A stretch of 64,000 bases of DNA from Parasphingorhabdus halotolerans (GCF_012516475.1 NZ_CP051217.1:372001-436000); one strand, 5' to 3'. Counted from the stretch's first letter, positions 40,309-50,982 are shown. Made by a program: numbers and translations. The notes: generated by a model from the letters alone, not told the origin.

Positions 40309-41298
40309 CTACCCCAGAAAGTTGGCAATAGCCGCGAACAGCGAGATGCCAAATATGATGTTGAACGGAAAGGTGATACCAAGCGACATGGATAAGTAAA
40401 TACCGGGATCGGCCTGTGGCATGGCGAGACGCATGGCGGCAGGTACGGCGATATAGGATGCGCTCGCGCATAATACGCCCAGAATGGCAGCAGAACCCGG
40501 TTCAAGGCCAATCAATGTTCCAACGGCAACACCAATCGTCCCGTTTATAATTGGCATCAAGATGGCAAGTAAAGCGAGCGGAATGGTGATTTTCTTGGAT
40601 TGCAGAAGACGACGGGCTGCAAGCAGGCCCATATCGAGTAGGAAGAGGCAGAGTACACCGTTAAAGCCAATAGCGAACAGCGGCTTGATCGGCTCAAATC
40701 GGGCTTCGCCGGCGACCATGCCAATAGCAAAAGCGCCCATCAAAAGGACAACAGAACCGTTGGTCAAAACCTCATGAAGCAACCCATAGCCGCTATCTTT
40801 GTTGGTGCTGGCAACTTCCGCGAGTCCAGGCCGTTTCGAATAGGCTCGGGCGAGCAGCAGGCCAGTTATGATAGCAGGTGTTTCCATCAACGCCATCACA
40901 CCAACCATGAAGCCGTCCGGTTCCATATCCTGTTTGGTAAGCAGTTCGACCGCAGTTACGAAGGTTACAACGCTGACCGAGCCGTAGTGGGCCGCAACAG
41001 CGCCGGAATCGATAGCTCCCAATTTGCCAACTGAGCGAAGCAGAAAAAATGCTAAAATTGGCAGGGTAAAGCCCAGTAAAATACCGGCAATTGCTGCGGA
41101 CGCTAGTTCTGAAGTGAATCCAGTTGAAGCGACCTCAACGCCGCCTTTCAGGCCGATTGCCGCCATCAGATAGATGGACATAGCCTTGGCAAACGGCTCC
41201 GGAATGGTCAGGTCTGATCGGATACAGGCCGCGAAAAACCCCAGGATGAAGAACAGAATGACGGGCGAGGTGAGAGTCTCAATAATCATACCGCTCAT
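40309..41298 (-). CDS. sbtA: SbtA-family sodium-dependent bicarbonate transporter
   Basis: The start is taken at ATG 41298 after GGGGAG; a longer reading adds 20 residues without family likeness. The 329-residue protein has about ten membrane segments in two inverted halves. [15 protein letters not shown] near its middle and [20 protein letters not shown] near the C-terminus match SbtA. SbtA is the high-affinity Na+/bicarbonate symporter of cyanobacteria. Together with SbtB and carbonic anhydrase it makes a bicarbonate-supply cassette here. Confidence 0.88.
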   Translation of the reverse strand: MSGMIIETLTSPVILFFILGFFAACIRSDLTIPEPFAKAMSIYLMAAIGLKGGVEVASTGFTSELASAAIAGILLGFTLPILAFFLLRSVGKLGAIDSGAVAAHYGSVSVVTFVTAVELLTKQDMEPDGFMVGVMALMETPAIITGLLLARAYSKRPGLAEVASTNKDSGYGLLHEVLTNGSVVLLMGAFAIGMVAGEARFEPIKPLFAIGFNGVLCLFLLDMGLLAARRLLQSKKITIPLALLAILMPIINGTIGVAVGTLIGLEPGSAAILGVLCASASYIAVPAAMRLAMPQADPGIYLSMSLGITFPFNIIFGISLFAAIANFLG

Positions 41299-41386
41299 TG
41301 CTCCCCAGTTCCTGTCATTATCAACCGGGGAATTAGGTAGCGTTATCGCGGTTGGCAAGCGGCATATGCATCGCTATCTAATAGAA

Positions 41387-42337
41387 ATGAACGAAATTAC
41401 CAAGATCGCATCACCCTCGGGTGAATCGCCGAGGCTCCGCAAGCCCGACTGGATCCGTGTCAAAGCGCCGATGGGCAGGGCTTTTGATGAAACGCGTAAG
41501 CTGATGCGGGAGCATAAACTTAACACCGTTTGCGAAGAGGCGGCTTGCCCGAATATCGGGGAATGCTGGACGAAAAAGCATGCGACAGTGATGATTTTGG
41601 GCGATGTTTGCACGCGGGCCTGTGCTTTTTGCAATGTGAAAACAGGCATGCCAATGGCTGTTGATCTCAACGAGCCTCAGCATACGGCTGACGCAGCGGC
41701 CAAGCTTGGGCTTGAGCATATCGTGGTAACATCTGTTGACCGTGATGATCTTGCCGATGGCGGTGCTAGCCAATTTGTGAAGGTTATCGAGGCGTTGCGC
41801 CGGACCACTCCACAAACGACGATCGAGATTTTAACACCGGATTTCCGTAACAAGGCGGATGCTGCGGTCGAGGCAATTGTAGCGGCGCGACCCGATGTTT
41901 ATAATCACAATCTCGAGACTGTTCCGCGGCTCTATCCCACCATCCGTCCGGGCGCGCGCTATTATGCCTCGTTGCGCTTGCTGGAAAGTGTGAAGCGGCA
42001 AGATCCGAGCATTTTCACCAAGTCGGGGATCATGCTGGGATTGAGCGAAGCGCGCCTGGAGGTCCATCAGGTGATGGACGATATGCGCAGCGCCGATGTC
42101 GATTTCCTGACGATGGGTCAATATTTGCAGCCAACCACCAAGCACGTGAAGGTGAGCGAATTTGTGAAACCGCAGGCGTTTGATGCTTACGCTTCAATCG
42201 CGCGCGCCAAAGGTTTTTTGCTGGTCGCATCCAGCCCGTTGACACGATCCAGCTATCACGCCGGTGATGACTTTGCCAAAATGCAGCAGGCGCGCGAGGA
42301 AAAACTAGCCAGAGCGGGTCAAAGTGCCAGCGCATAG
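41387..42337 (+). CDS. lipA: Lipoyl synthase
   Basis: LipA inserts two sulfurs into octanoyl groups using radical SAM chemistry. Two cluster motifs are visible: [12 protein letters not shown] for the auxiliary cluster and [10 protein letters not shown] for the radical SAM cluster. A trailing SSYHAGDDF supplies the conserved C-terminal Ser-rich ligand region. ATG 41387 is preferred over the longer reading. Its stop lies 14 bases inside the ratA-like gene. Confidence 0.95.
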   Translation: MNEITKIASPSGESPRLRKPDWIRVKAPMGRAFDETRKLMREHKLNTVCEEAACPNIGECWTKKHATVMILGDVCTRACAFCNVKTGMPMAVDLNEPQHTADAAAKLGLEHIVVTSVDRDDLADGGASQFVKVIEALRRTTPQTTIEILTPDFRNKADAAVEAIVAARPDVYNHNLETVPRLYPTIRPGARYYASLRLLESVKRQDPSIFTKSGIMLGLSEARLEVHQVMDDMRSADVDFLTMGQYLQPTTKHVKVSEFVKPQAFDAYASIARAKGFLLVASSPLTRSSYHAGDDFAKMQQAREEKLARAGQSASA

Positions 42338-42809
42338 GGAAACGCGGGAGCTACCGTTTAGCGCGACCCAGATGTATGCGCTGGTTGCCGATGTCGGGCG
42401 TTATCAGGAGTTTTTGCCGTGGGTGGTAGGAACGCGGATTAAATCGGATGACGAAACCGAAATGCTTGCTGATATGCTGGTTGGTTTTAAAGGGTTGCGC
42501 GAACAATTTACCTCGCGGGTGATCAAGACGCCCTCTCATGCCATTGATGTCGATTATCTGGATGGACCGCTGCGGCAGCTGCACAATGAATGGCGTTTTC
42601 GGCCCCGTGAAACAGGCGGATGCTATGTTGATTTCTACGTTGAATTTGCGTTCAAGAACCGGATGTTTGAAAAACTGGCCGGGCAGATGTTTTCAAAAGC
42701 GCTGCACAAGATGACCAGCGCTTTTGAACAGCGTGCGCATGTAATCTATGGCCCCGGCTATTCTGGCGCTACGGGAAGCAACAACTCAAGCGCCACCAGC
42801 GCCGCCTGA
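42324..42809 (+). CDS. RatA/COQ10-like START-domain protein
   Basis: From GTG at 42324 the 161-residue protein starts [20 protein letters not shown], followed by YQEFLPWV, matching the COQ10/RatA family. Members bind ubiquinone (COQ10) or interfere with ribosome assembly (RatA, in E. coli). The lipid-binding START fold is supported; the role here is not settled. Overlap with lipA suggests co-translation, and the 3' end overlaps the convergent pncC by 52 bases. Confidence 0.85.
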   Translation: MPAHRETRELPFSATQMYALVADVGRYQEFLPWVVGTRIKSDDETEMLADMLVGFKGLREQFTSRVIKTPSHAIDVDYLDGPLRQLHNEWRFRPRETGGCYVDFYVEFAFKNRMFEKLAGQMFSKALHKMTSAFEQRAHVIYGPGYSGATGSNNSSATSAA

Positions 42810-43273
42810 AGACGAATTTCCGCGCGCGTTTTATCGGCACCGAAGTTCTTGCGGTCCGCTGCCACATCTTCCGGGTCTTTTCCTTTTTCTGCTTTTGCAA
42901 AAACGACAGTACCCACGGGTTTCTTCTCGGTTCCACCTCCCGGCCCCGCGACACCAGTGATCGCCACAGCAACATCGCAACCGGATTTTTCCAATGCGCC
43001 CGTTGCCATTTCCCAGGCGACGGCGATGGACACAGCACCAAAGGTTTCCAGAAGGTCATCGCTGACATTCAGCATTTTCTGCTTTGCTTCATTGGAATAG
43101 GTGTTGAACCCGCAGTCAAAAACATCGCTGCTACCGGCGATCTCTGTGAGCGCCGCAGCGACAATGCCGCCCGTGCAACTCTCCGCTACTGCAACCCTAA
43201 GGCCCAATTTTCGGTTTTCAACGATAACGCGCTCGGCAAGCGCAACAAGTTCTGGCGGTAATAGATGATCCAT
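42758..43273 (-). CDS. pncC: CinA C-terminal-type amidohydrolase (PncC)
   Basis: The 171-residue protein has VAVAESCTGGIVAAALTEIA with the nucleophilic Ser, and VAVAITGVAGPGGGTEKKPV, the CinA C-terminal signatures. It converts nicotinamide mononucleotide to nicotinate mononucleotide. Length corresponds to the stand-alone PncC form. It ends the leftward ispDF operon and overlaps the convergent RatA-like gene. Confidence 0.9.
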   Translation of the reverse strand: MDHLLPPELVALAERVIVENRKLGLRVAVAESCTGGIVAAALTEIAGSSDVFDCGFNTYSNEAKQKMLNVSDDLLETFGAVSIAVAWEMATGALEKSGCDVAVAITGVAGPGGGTEKKPVGTVVFAKAEKGKDPEDVAADRKNFGADKTRAEIRLQAALVALELLLPVAPE

Positions 43274-43290
43274 AAGTGAGCGCCGTTAGA

Positions 43291-43815
43291 CTATTTGGGC
43301 AACGTTTTGCAAATCGGTATTTTTTGCGCTTTGTCTTCCTTGATCGATTCCTGGACGATTGCGATAGCAAGGGTGGCAAGATTGGCCGATGGCATGGGCT
43401 CGAGCGAGGAGTATATCTTGTCAATGATAGCACAATCCTTTGGCTTGATCTCCGATCCGATCATTTGTGTGAACATCGCATCGGCCATCGGTCTCAAAAA
43501 ATCATCGCTGATACCGCGCGGCAACTGGTCTCCAGCCAGAACGCCAACAGCCGCTTTTGCTTTCGGCCAAGCGGTCTGCGCCGCCGCTTTATACTTTGCA
43601 AGCTGCTCGGAATTTGGTTTCAACAACGCCGCTGTCGCCGGTAAAGTTGTGGCACATTTCGTGCGGGTGGCTTCTACTGCAGTTGGTAACAAATAGGTAA
43701 CCAGGCCTTCCGCTTGTGGCACGGTGAGGCATTTCTGGACAGTTGTTGCCTGCGCCGTCGTAGCGGAGATCAAACCGACCAATGCTCCGCCAAGAGCAAT
43801 TTTATGAAACATCAT
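43291..43815 (-). CDS. Exported hypothetical protein
   Basis: The 174-residue protein has a signal peptide (ALGGALVGLISATTAQA, cleaved near residue 22) and four cysteines in the mature part, which could form disulfides. No family is recognised. It starts inside the ispDF stop (four-base overlap) and lies 17 bases before pncC, so it is part of the ispDF operon. Confidence 0.6.
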   Translation of the reverse strand: MMFHKIALGGALVGLISATTAQATTVQKCLTVPQAEGLVTYLLPTAVEATRTKCATTLPATAALLKPNSEQLAKYKAAAQTAWPKAKAAVGVLAGDQLPRGISDDFLRPMADAMFTQMIGSEIKPKDCAIIDKIYSSLEPMPSANLATLAIAIVQESIKEDKAQKIPICKTLPK

Positions 43816-44981
43816 ATTTTCTCCAAAGAAATAGTGGCGATGGCCTGAGCGGCAATTCCTTCTTCGCGCCCGGCAAAGCCAAGACGCTCTGTGGTGGTCG
43901 CTTTTACGCTGACTTGATCAAGCGCAATATCCAACACCGTAGCAATATTTGCCCGGATCGCTTCCCGATGCGGTTTTATTTTGGGTGCTTCGCAAATTAA
44001 TGTCATATCGACGTTATTGATGGTGCCGCCTTTCCCCGCGATTAACTCCGTTGCATATTTAACAAATTGTTCTGATGCTGCTCCTTGCCATTTGGCATCG
44101 GTGGGCGGAAAATGGTCGCCAATGTCACCTGCGCCAATCGCGCCCAGCAAAGCGTCGGTTAGCGCGTGGAGCAGTACATCGGCATCGCTATGGCCAGAAA
44201 GGCCTTTGACGTGATCAATCTTCATCCCGCCGAGCCACAGCTCTTCGCCGGCCACCAGTTGATGTACATCAAAGCCCATGCCGGTCCGGATTTGTGTTTG
44301 CATAGGCGTCCTTTCAAAGTCAGAGGGAAAGGTGTATTTTGCCAGGTTCTCATCGCCTTCAATGAGGTGAATATCATGGCCGGCTGCCTGAAATATCTGG
44401 GCGTCATCAGTCGCGGTTATATCTTCAGGCCAGATATCATGTGCTGCCAATAATTTTTCGAAATCAAACGCTTGCGGAGTTTGTACGCGGCGCAGTTTTT
44501 CGCGATCCAGCGTTTGCCCTAACCGCTGACCGTCAGTGGATATCATGGTATCAACAGCAGGCAAGACAGGCATGGCTCCCGCTTCAGTTTTCAACACGGC
44601 CAATAGCGAGTCGATTATATTGCGGGATAAAAATGGTCGTGCAGCATCGTGAATCAATATCGATTGCGCGCCGCCGGATTGCGCTATCGCGTTAAGCGTA
44701 TTTCTGACGCTTTGCTGACGCGTGTCGCCTCCGATGACTAGGTAATAGGCTGAGCAACCAGAGAGCGCCTCATTTGCCAATTCTTCCTGACCAGCTCCAA
44801 TCACCACCCACAGTTTATCGATACCTGCATGGGAGAGAAAGCTGTCTACGCTGTGGCGCACAATAGGTTTGCCACGGACACGCTCAAATTGTTTGGGGCG
44901 GCTTAATCCTGAACGGCTGCCCGACCCCGCGGCGAGAACGACCGCATGGGTTGCATTGGCGGAGTTAGAAGAATCGGACAT
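43812..44981 (-). CDS. ispDF: Bifunctional IspD/IspF enzyme (MEP pathway)
   Basis: The start at 44981 gives 389 residues. Residues 10-210 are IspD (AVVLAAGSGSRSGLSRPKQF, ILIHDAARPFLS), the cytidylyltransferase. The rest is IspF (TGMGFDVHQLVAGEELWLGG and GLSGHSDADVLLHALTDALL), the cyclodiphosphate synthase. Fused IspDF is known in alphaproteobacteria. Together they make two steps of isoprenoid precursor synthesis. The gene is divergent from dusB. Confidence 0.95.
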   Translation of the reverse strand: MSDSSNSANATHAVVLAAGSGSRSGLSRPKQFERVRGKPIVRHSVDSFLSHAGIDKLWVVIGAGQEELANEALSGCSAYYLVIGGDTRQQSVRNTLNAIAQSGGAQSILIHDAARPFLSRNIIDSLLAVLKTEAGAMPVLPAVDTMISTDGQRLGQTLDREKLRRVQTPQAFDFEKLLAAHDIWPEDITATDDAQIFQAAGHDIHLIEGDENLAKYTFPSDFERTPMQTQIRTGMGFDVHQLVAGEELWLGGMKIDHVKGLSGHSDADVLLHALTDALLGAIGAGDIGDHFPPTDAKWQGAASEQFVKYATELIAGKGGTINNVDMTLICEAPKIKPHREAIRANIATVLDIALDQVSVKATTTERLGFAGREEGIAAQAIATISLEKI

Positions 44982-45072
44982 CGCCAGTGATCTACTCGCA
45001 CGCTCGGTACGAAGCAATTCTTGCATCGCAGCAAATGCGAAGCTATTGGCTGCCTAAATATTAGGCAGAACC

Positions 45073-46068
45073 ATGAATCTCAATCCCATCTCTATCGGTA
45101 ATCTCGAAATCGAAAGCCCGGTGCTGTTGGCACCGATGACCGGTGTGACTGATCTCCCCTTCCGAAAATTGGTGCGCCGTTTCGGCTCTGGTCTCAATGT
45201 GACCGAGATGATTGCCAGTCAGGCAATGATCCGGGAAACGCGCCAGTCGCTACAAAAATGTGCCTGGGATCCGATTGAAGAGCCGGTCTCCATGCAGCTG
45301 GCAGGCTGTTCGCCGGAAGCGATGGCTGAAGCGGCAAAACTCAACGAAGATCGCGGCGCGCATATCATTGATATTAATATGGGCTGCCCGGTTAAAAAGG
45401 TCGTCAATGGCGATGCTGGTTCAGCTCTGATGAGGGATTTGCCATTAGCAGCGGCTCTGATCAAAGCCACTGTTGAAGCCGTCAATGTGCCGGTGACGGT
45501 AAAAATGAGAATGGGTTGGGATCATAACAGTCTTAACGCTCCGGAACTGGCGCATATTGCCGAGGATTTGGGCGCCAAGATGATCACCGTTCACGGCCGC
45601 ACGCGTTGTCAGATGTACAAGGGCAGCGCCGACTGGACCTTTGTTCGTAACGTAAAGGAAGCCGTGTCCGTGCCGGTCATCGTCAATGGCGATATTTGTA
45701 CGCTTGAAGATTGCGAGCAGGCCTTGCAGGAAAGCGGTGCGGACGGACTGATGATCGGGCGCGGCGCTTACGGCAAACCCTGGTTCCTGGGGCAGGTCAT
45801 GCACTGGTTTGCCAAGCGCGAAAAATTGGCTGATCCAGATTTGGCCACCCAATATGCCGTGCTGGATGAACATTATCGAGAAATGTTGAAACTATATGGC
45901 GAGGATGTTGGCGTGAAAGTCGCGCGGAAGCATATCGGTTGGTATACTAAGGGACTGCCCGGTTCTGCCGAGTTTCGCAATATGGCAAACAAGGAAATTG
46001 ATGCGGCCAAAGTGCTGCAAATGCTGGAAGATTTTTACGGGCTTTGGCTGAACAAAGCAGCAGCCTGA
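45073..46068 (+). CDS. dusB: tRNA-dihydrouridine synthase (DusB/NifR3 type)
   Basis: The 331-residue flavoenzyme has [20 protein letters not shown], then [20 protein letters not shown] with the catalytic Cys, and [17 protein letters not shown]. It reduces uridines in tRNA D-loops. The NifR3 name comes from its position before ntrB, which holds here. Its TGA overlaps the ntrB ATG by one base. Confidence 0.94.
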   Translation: MNLNPISIGNLEIESPVLLAPMTGVTDLPFRKLVRRFGSGLNVTEMIASQAMIRETRQSLQKCAWDPIEEPVSMQLAGCSPEAMAEAAKLNEDRGAHIIDINMGCPVKKVVNGDAGSALMRDLPLAAALIKATVEAVNVPVTVKMRMGWDHNSLNAPELAHIAEDLGAKMITVHGRTRCQMYKGSADWTFVRNVKEAVSVPVIVNGDICTLEDCEQALQESGADGLMIGRGAYGKPWFLGQVMHWFAKREKLADPDLATQYAVLDEHYREMLKLYGEDVGVKVARKHIGWYTKGLPGSAEFRNMANKEIDAAKVLQMLEDFYGLWLNKAAA

Positions 46069-47144
46069 TGTCTGAGCTGCCGAGCGCCGAACAGATATTT
46101 GCAAGCCTGCCGGATGCATTGCTGCTGATTGATGAAGATCATCACATTGGCCAGGTGAACCCAGTCGCGGAGAATTTCTTGCAAACCAGCTCAAAACGTC
46201 TTGTAGGTAGAAAAATTGGTGACTTTATTTCTTTTGTCGATGAGCGTTTGACAAACGCTTTGGAAGATTGTGACGCAAATCTTGCAGCACGAAATGTACC
46301 AATAACCATTCGTGACACACATTCAGCAATGGTGAATTTCGAGATCCACGCAATCACATCAAATGAAGATTGGCGACTTGTTTCCATCGCGCCACTGCCT
46401 GTTGATGGCGCAGCCATTGGTGAGCGTGAGGATCAACCCCATCAATTTTCGATTCGTGCGCCCGATATACTGGGGCATGAGATAAAAAATCCTCTGGCAG
46501 CTATTAAGGGCGCAGCGCAACTGTTGAATCGCGGTCTCTCGGAGGATCAAAAACCGCTGGCAGACATGATCCAGGCCGAGGTCAAGCGGATCACAACCTT
46601 GCTTGACAGGATGCAGAGCCTATCTACCAACCAGCCAGCGCAGATCGAACCGGTCAACATCCACAGTCTCGTGGATGAAGCGCGAAAATCCATTGAAACC
46701 GCGCAGAACGGGGCGATCAAAATCAGGGAATGGTTTGACCCTTCACTGCCTGACGTCCTCATTGATCGTGACGCCATGATGCAAATATTGATAAATCTTT
46801 TGTCGAATGCGGTGGAGGCAACCAGAGGTATGGATGATCCGCATATCGAAGTGATGACGCGATATAGTTTCGGCGCCGCATTGCAAACAAAGGGTAGTGA
46901 TCAAGCGATTAAGCTACCGGTGGAGCTTATCGTGAAAGACAATGGACCGGGTGTGGATCCCGAAATCGAGTCCGAAATATTCTCACCATTTGTGACTACC
47001 AAGAATGAAGGGCAGGGGCTTGGTCTCGCTTTGGTCAGAAAACTAATCGGGGATATGAATGGTCGTATCAGGCATGAGCGCGACGCGTTGACCGGACATA
47101 CGCAGTTCATGCTCTTCCTCCCGGTAGCGGAAAAAGGACAGTAA
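46068..47144 (+). CDS. ntrB: Nitrogen-sensing histidine kinase NtrB
   Basis: ATG 46068 overlaps the dusB stop (TGATG); an upstream start would lie in dusB. The 358-residue protein has a PAS domain (LPDALLLIDEDHHIGQVN), a HisKA domain with LGHEIKNPLAAIKG (phospho-acceptor His), and a HATPase with NLLSNAVEA (N-box) and FSPFVTTKNEGQGLGLALV. NtrB phosphorylates NtrC under nitrogen limitation, controlled by PII (known). Confidence 0.94.
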   Translation: MSELPSAEQIFASLPDALLLIDEDHHIGQVNPVAENFLQTSSKRLVGRKIGDFISFVDERLTNALEDCDANLAARNVPITIRDTHSAMVNFEIHAITSNEDWRLVSIAPLPVDGAAIGEREDQPHQFSIRAPDILGHEIKNPLAAIKGAAQLLNRGLSEDQKPLADMIQAEVKRITTLLDRMQSLSTNQPAQIEPVNIHSLVDEARKSIETAQNGAIKIREWFDPSLPDVLIDRDAMMQILINLLSNAVEATRGMDDPHIEVMTRYSFGAALQTKGSDQAIKLPVELIVKDNGPGVDPEIESEIFSPFVTTKNEGQGLGLALVRKLIGDMNGRIRHERDALTGHTQFMLFLPVAEKGQ

Positions 47145-47145
47145 A

Positions 47146-48558
47146 ATGGCCAATAGAATCTTGTTGGTCGAAGACGATGTATCGGTAAGTCACATTATCG
47201 CAACGGCCTTGAAGGCGGAGGGTATGACGGTCGATAGCTGCAAAACCATATTGGATCGCGACGTTATGATGTCTCGCGGCAAATATGATCTGCTCATCAC
47301 CGACGTCGGACTTGGTGAGGACGATGGCATCAAGACTCTGGATACAGTCAGGGCGCAAGACCCTGATCTCCCGATCATCATTATATCGGCCCAAAATACG
47401 CTGAATACCGCGATCCGAGCATCCGAAACCGGTGCATTTGAGTATTTTCCAAAACCATTTGATCTTGATGAACTGGTGGACGGTGTACGACAGGCTGTGC
47501 GTCCGCGGAAAAATGCAAACACTGCCATATCGATAGAAGATGAAAGCCTGCCTTTGGTTGGAAGAAGTGCGGCCATGCAGGATGTTTACCGGATGATTGC
47601 GCGATTGTTGCGTAACGATTTATCCGTGCTTGTTCTGGGTGAGTCCGGGACGGGTAAGGAACTTGTCGCTGAAGCTATTCATAATCTAGGTCACCGGAAA
47701 TCCGGGCCGTTTGTTGCCGTTAACATGGCAGCCATTCCCGCCGATCTTATCGAAGCCGAGTTATTTGGCCATGAGAAAGGGGCCTTTACGGGAGCTGTAA
47801 ACAGCGCCGTTGGTAAATTTGAACAAGCGCAGGGCGGAACGCTCTTTCTGGATGAAATTGGCGATATGCCGATGCATGCGCAAACCCGCTTATTGCGCGC
47901 ATTGCAATCGGGCGAGATCAACCGGGTTGGAGGAAGTAAACTCGTTCGGCTCGATGTGCGGATTATCGCCGCGACAAACCAGGACATGCCGGCTCTCATT
48001 GAGGCGGGCAAATTCCGGGAAGACCTCTACTATAGAATAAACGTAGTACCGATTGACTTGCCTCCGTTGCGCGAACGCGCGAGCGATATACCGGCCCTGA
48101 CCAATCATTTTCTAAACCAGGCGGTAGAGGAAGGGTTGCCGCGTAAACAGATTGATGATGCAGGCATGAAGGCGTTGGAGCGACATCCTTGGCGCGGGAA
48201 TGTCCGCGAATTGAAAAATATAGTCTATCGTCTCGTGGTAACAGCGCGGGACGACTATCTTTCGCAAGCATATATTTCCCAGATTCTAAATGTTGAGAAA
48301 AATGAAGAGCAAGAGCAACTCGCACAGAGCCAGTTTTCAAATCTGGTTCGTTCGATAGTTGTCGAACTCGTCAACGCTGACGGCGAAGATCATTCTGTAT
48401 ATGTCAGGGCTCTGGAGCATTTTGAACGTCCGTTACTCGAGGAAGTTTTATCGATCGCAAATGGAAATCAGATAAAAGCAGCAAAAATGCTGGGCATAAA
48501 TCGCAACACATTGCGGAAAAAACTCAACGAATATGAGATTGATCCCACAAGGCTCTAA
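47146..48558 (+). CDS. ntrC: Nitrogen regulator NtrC (sigma-54 activator)
   Basis: The 470-residue protein has a receiver domain (LLITDVGLGEDDG with the phospho-accepting Asp), an AAA+ domain (GESGTGKE, GAFTGA in EKGAFTGAVNSAVGKF, and LFLDEIGDM) and a C-terminal Fis-type HTH (IKAAKMLGINRNTLRKKLNE). The intact GAFTGA loop indicates normal sigma-54 activation. It begins one base after the ntrB stop. Confidence 0.95.
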   Translation: MANRILLVEDDVSVSHIIATALKAEGMTVDSCKTILDRDVMMSRGKYDLLITDVGLGEDDGIKTLDTVRAQDPDLPIIIISAQNTLNTAIRASETGAFEYFPKPFDLDELVDGVRQAVRPRKNANTAISIEDESLPLVGRSAAMQDVYRMIARLLRNDLSVLVLGESGTGKELVAEAIHNLGHRKSGPFVAVNMAAIPADLIEAELFGHEKGAFTGAVNSAVGKFEQAQGGTLFLDEIGDMPMHAQTRLLRALQSGEINRVGGSKLVRLDVRIIAATNQDMPALIEAGKFREDLYYRINVVPIDLPPLRERASDIPALTNHFLNQAVEEGLPRKQIDDAGMKALERHPWRGNVRELKNIVYRLVVTARDDYLSQAYISQILNVEKNEEQEQLAQSQFSNLVRSIVVELVNADGEDHSVYVRALEHFERPLLEEVLSIANGNQIKAAKMLGINRNTLRKKLNEYEIDPTRL

Positions 48559-48669
48559 CAATGGAAGAATGCCAGTTTGAGCGGTAGACAGTTGCCGGGT
48601 TCAGGCAAAGCGTGACATATATACCAAATAGTGCTGTTTTTACCACGCGCCTGTTGTAATAAGCACACA

Positions 48670-50970
48670 ATGGAATTGCGGCATCATCCTGTAGAAAAGC
48701 GAGCGCCGGCCTGGATGCGTCGCCTTTCATTGTTATCCGAAAATGATAACACAATAAGACGCCTGGAGTGGGCAGTGCTGCTGTTGTTTGCGGGCTTGCT
48801 AGTGGGCAGCTATGTTTTCTTGAATGGTCAATCAGACCGCACAGACCTTATTTCGCCTCCCTTGACGGCCGCGCTTCTCGTCGCGAACCTTATCCCGGCA
48901 ATTTTACTTCTGGTGTTATTCGGTCGCCGCATTGCCAAGGGTAGGGCGGCGAAATCGGCTATTGGTAGCAGTGGACGGTTACATGTTCGACTGGTTGCAC
49001 TTTTCTCGCTGCTCGCCAGCGTACCAATGCTGCTTGTTGTTATATTTGCATCGCTCCTGTTCCAATATGGCGTCGAATTCTGGTTCTCTGATCGCGCGCG
49101 CGGAATGCTTGAAAATGCCAATGATCTGGCGCGAGGATATTATAGTCAGAATCAACGCGACGTTGGCGAAGAAACGATAACCATGGCCGGTGATCTGCGC
49201 AATTTGCTCAAGGAAACAAACATTGCGAGTCCGGATTTCGCCGAAGCTTATGTTTTTCAGGTCTTGACGCGAAAGCTGAATGAATCTGCGATCGTCGAAT
49301 ATGGCAAAGACGGCGTGGCTCGAACAGCGGCGGCCGTAGAACCCGATAGTCGTGATCAAAGGACCAAAATTACCGACGCCGTGATAAATCAGCTGAAAGC
49401 TGGTGAAAGCTACGTGGTGACCGCAAAGTCGAATAAAATCGAGGCCGTTACCGCGTTGGATTTGAACGGCGATATTTTCCTCTACGCAGCGCGAGATTCC
49501 AATATGCTGGCATTGAGCCAGTGGGAGCGGGCGCAGGAAGTGCTGCAAGATTATGACGATCTATTTTCCCGATCACGCAGTTTGCAATTGCAGTTTAATA
49601 TTGCGCTGTTCGTTATATCGCTATTGATCGTCGGTTTGGCGCTCTGGATTGCGCTGGTCGTTGCTGATCGCATGGTACGCCCGGTTGGCGAACTGGTTCA
49701 TGCGGCAAAACGGGTGACAGAAGGTGATCTTGCCACGCGAGTTCCTACGCCAATGGAACGAGACGAAATTGGTACTCTGGGCCGGGCATTCAACAGGATG
49801 ACGGAGCGCCTGGAAACACAAACGACGGCGTTGTTGACCGCTAACGAGCAGTTGGGAAGCCGCCGTGCCTTTATCGAAACAGTACTGGAATCGGTCACAG
49901 CAGGCATTATCAGCCTGAATATTGACGGCGAAATACGGCTTATAAATTCTCGCGCGCAGGCGCTTTTGGCAAAAGAGGGCGACAATCTGCTTGATCGCCA
50001 GATATCCGAGATTGCACCGGAATTTTCCGACTTGATCGCAGATGATATTGAAAACACCATCATTGAATTTACCTCGGGGACAGAAATTCGAACGCTTGAG
50101 GTAAAAATAGTCGCCGAAAACTCGGGGCACGTTATAACTTTTGAAGATATAACGCAGCGCCTGCTCGATCAGCGCCGTGCGGCGTGGTCTGACGTTGCCC
50201 GCCGGATTGCACATGAAATCAAGAACCCGCTCACCCCAATTCAGTTGGCGGCGGAAAGACTGCAACGCCGGTTTGGAAAGAACATAGGCGAGGGCGAGGA
50301 GATTTTCACGCAGCTAACCGGAACCATCGTTCGTCAAGTTGGCGATTTGCGAAATATTGTTGATGAATTCTCGTCCTTTGCTCGCATGCCGAAGCCGGTA
50401 TTCCGGATGGACAATTTGGTTGATATCGTAAAACAGGCAGTGTTTCTGCAGGATGTCGCTCATCCAAAAATTGCATTCACCTTTGAAGCCGAGCAACAAG
50501 AAGTTCCGTTGGTATGTGATCGTCGCCAATTGGGTCAGGCTTTGACCAACATTCTAAAAAATGCTGTTGAAGCAATTGAGCAAAGGTCCGAAAATGATCA
50601 AGATTTCAATTTGGCTGACGGACAGATATTGATCAATGTAGATGCCAACGACGGCAAGCTATCGATCATTTTGGATGATAATGGAGCTGGCCTGCCGGCT
50701 GATCGAGAGCGTATAATTGAGCCCTATATGACTACGCGGGAAAAGGGCACCGGCCTCGGCTTGGCTATCGTCAAAAAAATTGTTGAAGAGCATTTTGGAG
50801 ATATTTCATTTTCAGATGCTCCTACGGCCGGCACCCGCGTGGAAATAATATTTGATCCAATGAAACTGGAAAGACTTGGGCAGAATAGCGCAGCACCTGC
50901 AATTCACGATGAAAACGTTCGCTCATTTGGGGCAATCCGCAAACAAACTGCCAAAAAAGTACGTAAATAG
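48670..50970 (+). CDS. ntrY: Sensor histidine kinase NtrY
   Basis: The 766-residue membrane kinase has several N-terminal hydrophobic segments, a second one near residue 300, then HAMP (RPVGELVHAAKRVTEGDLAT), PAS and HisKA (ARRIAHEIKNPLTPIQLAA). The HATPase G-box TTREKGTGLGLAIVKKIVEE is intact. ATG 48670 is preferred; GTG 48631 would add 13 residues. NtrY phosphorylates NtrX and links to redox and nitrogen responses in alphaproteobacteria. Confidence 0.92.
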   Translation: MELRHHPVEKRAPAWMRRLSLLSENDNTIRRLEWAVLLLFAGLLVGSYVFLNGQSDRTDLISPPLTAALLVANLIPAILLLVLFGRRIAKGRAAKSAIGSSGRLHVRLVALFSLLASVPMLLVVIFASLLFQYGVEFWFSDRARGMLENANDLARGYYSQNQRDVGEETITMAGDLRNLLKETNIASPDFAEAYVFQVLTRKLNESAIVEYGKDGVARTAAAVEPDSRDQRTKITDAVINQLKAGESYVVTAKSNKIEAVTALDLNGDIFLYAARDSNMLALSQWERAQEVLQDYDDLFSRSRSLQLQFNIALFVISLLIVGLALWIALVVADRMVRPVGELVHAAKRVTEGDLATRVPTPMERDEIGTLGRAFNRMTERLETQTTALLTANEQLGSRRAFIETVLESVTAGIISLNIDGEIRLINSRAQALLAKEGDNLLDRQISEIAPEFSDLIADDIENTIIEFTSGTEIRTLEVKIVAENSGHVITFEDITQRLLDQRRAAWSDVARRIAHEIKNPLTPIQLAAERLQRRFGKNIGEGEEIFTQLTGTIVRQVGDLRNIVDEFSSFARMPKPVFRMDNLVDIVKQAVFLQDVAHPKIAFTFEAEQQEVPLVCDRRQLGQALTNILKNAVEAIEQRSENDQDFNLADGQILINVDANDGKLSIILDDNGAGLPADRERIIEPYMTTREKGTGLGLAIVKKIVEEHFGDISFSDAPTAGTRVEIIFDPMKLERLGQNSAAPAIHDENVRSFGAIRKQTAKKVRK

Positions 50971-50982
50971 AGGTCGAGAGTA

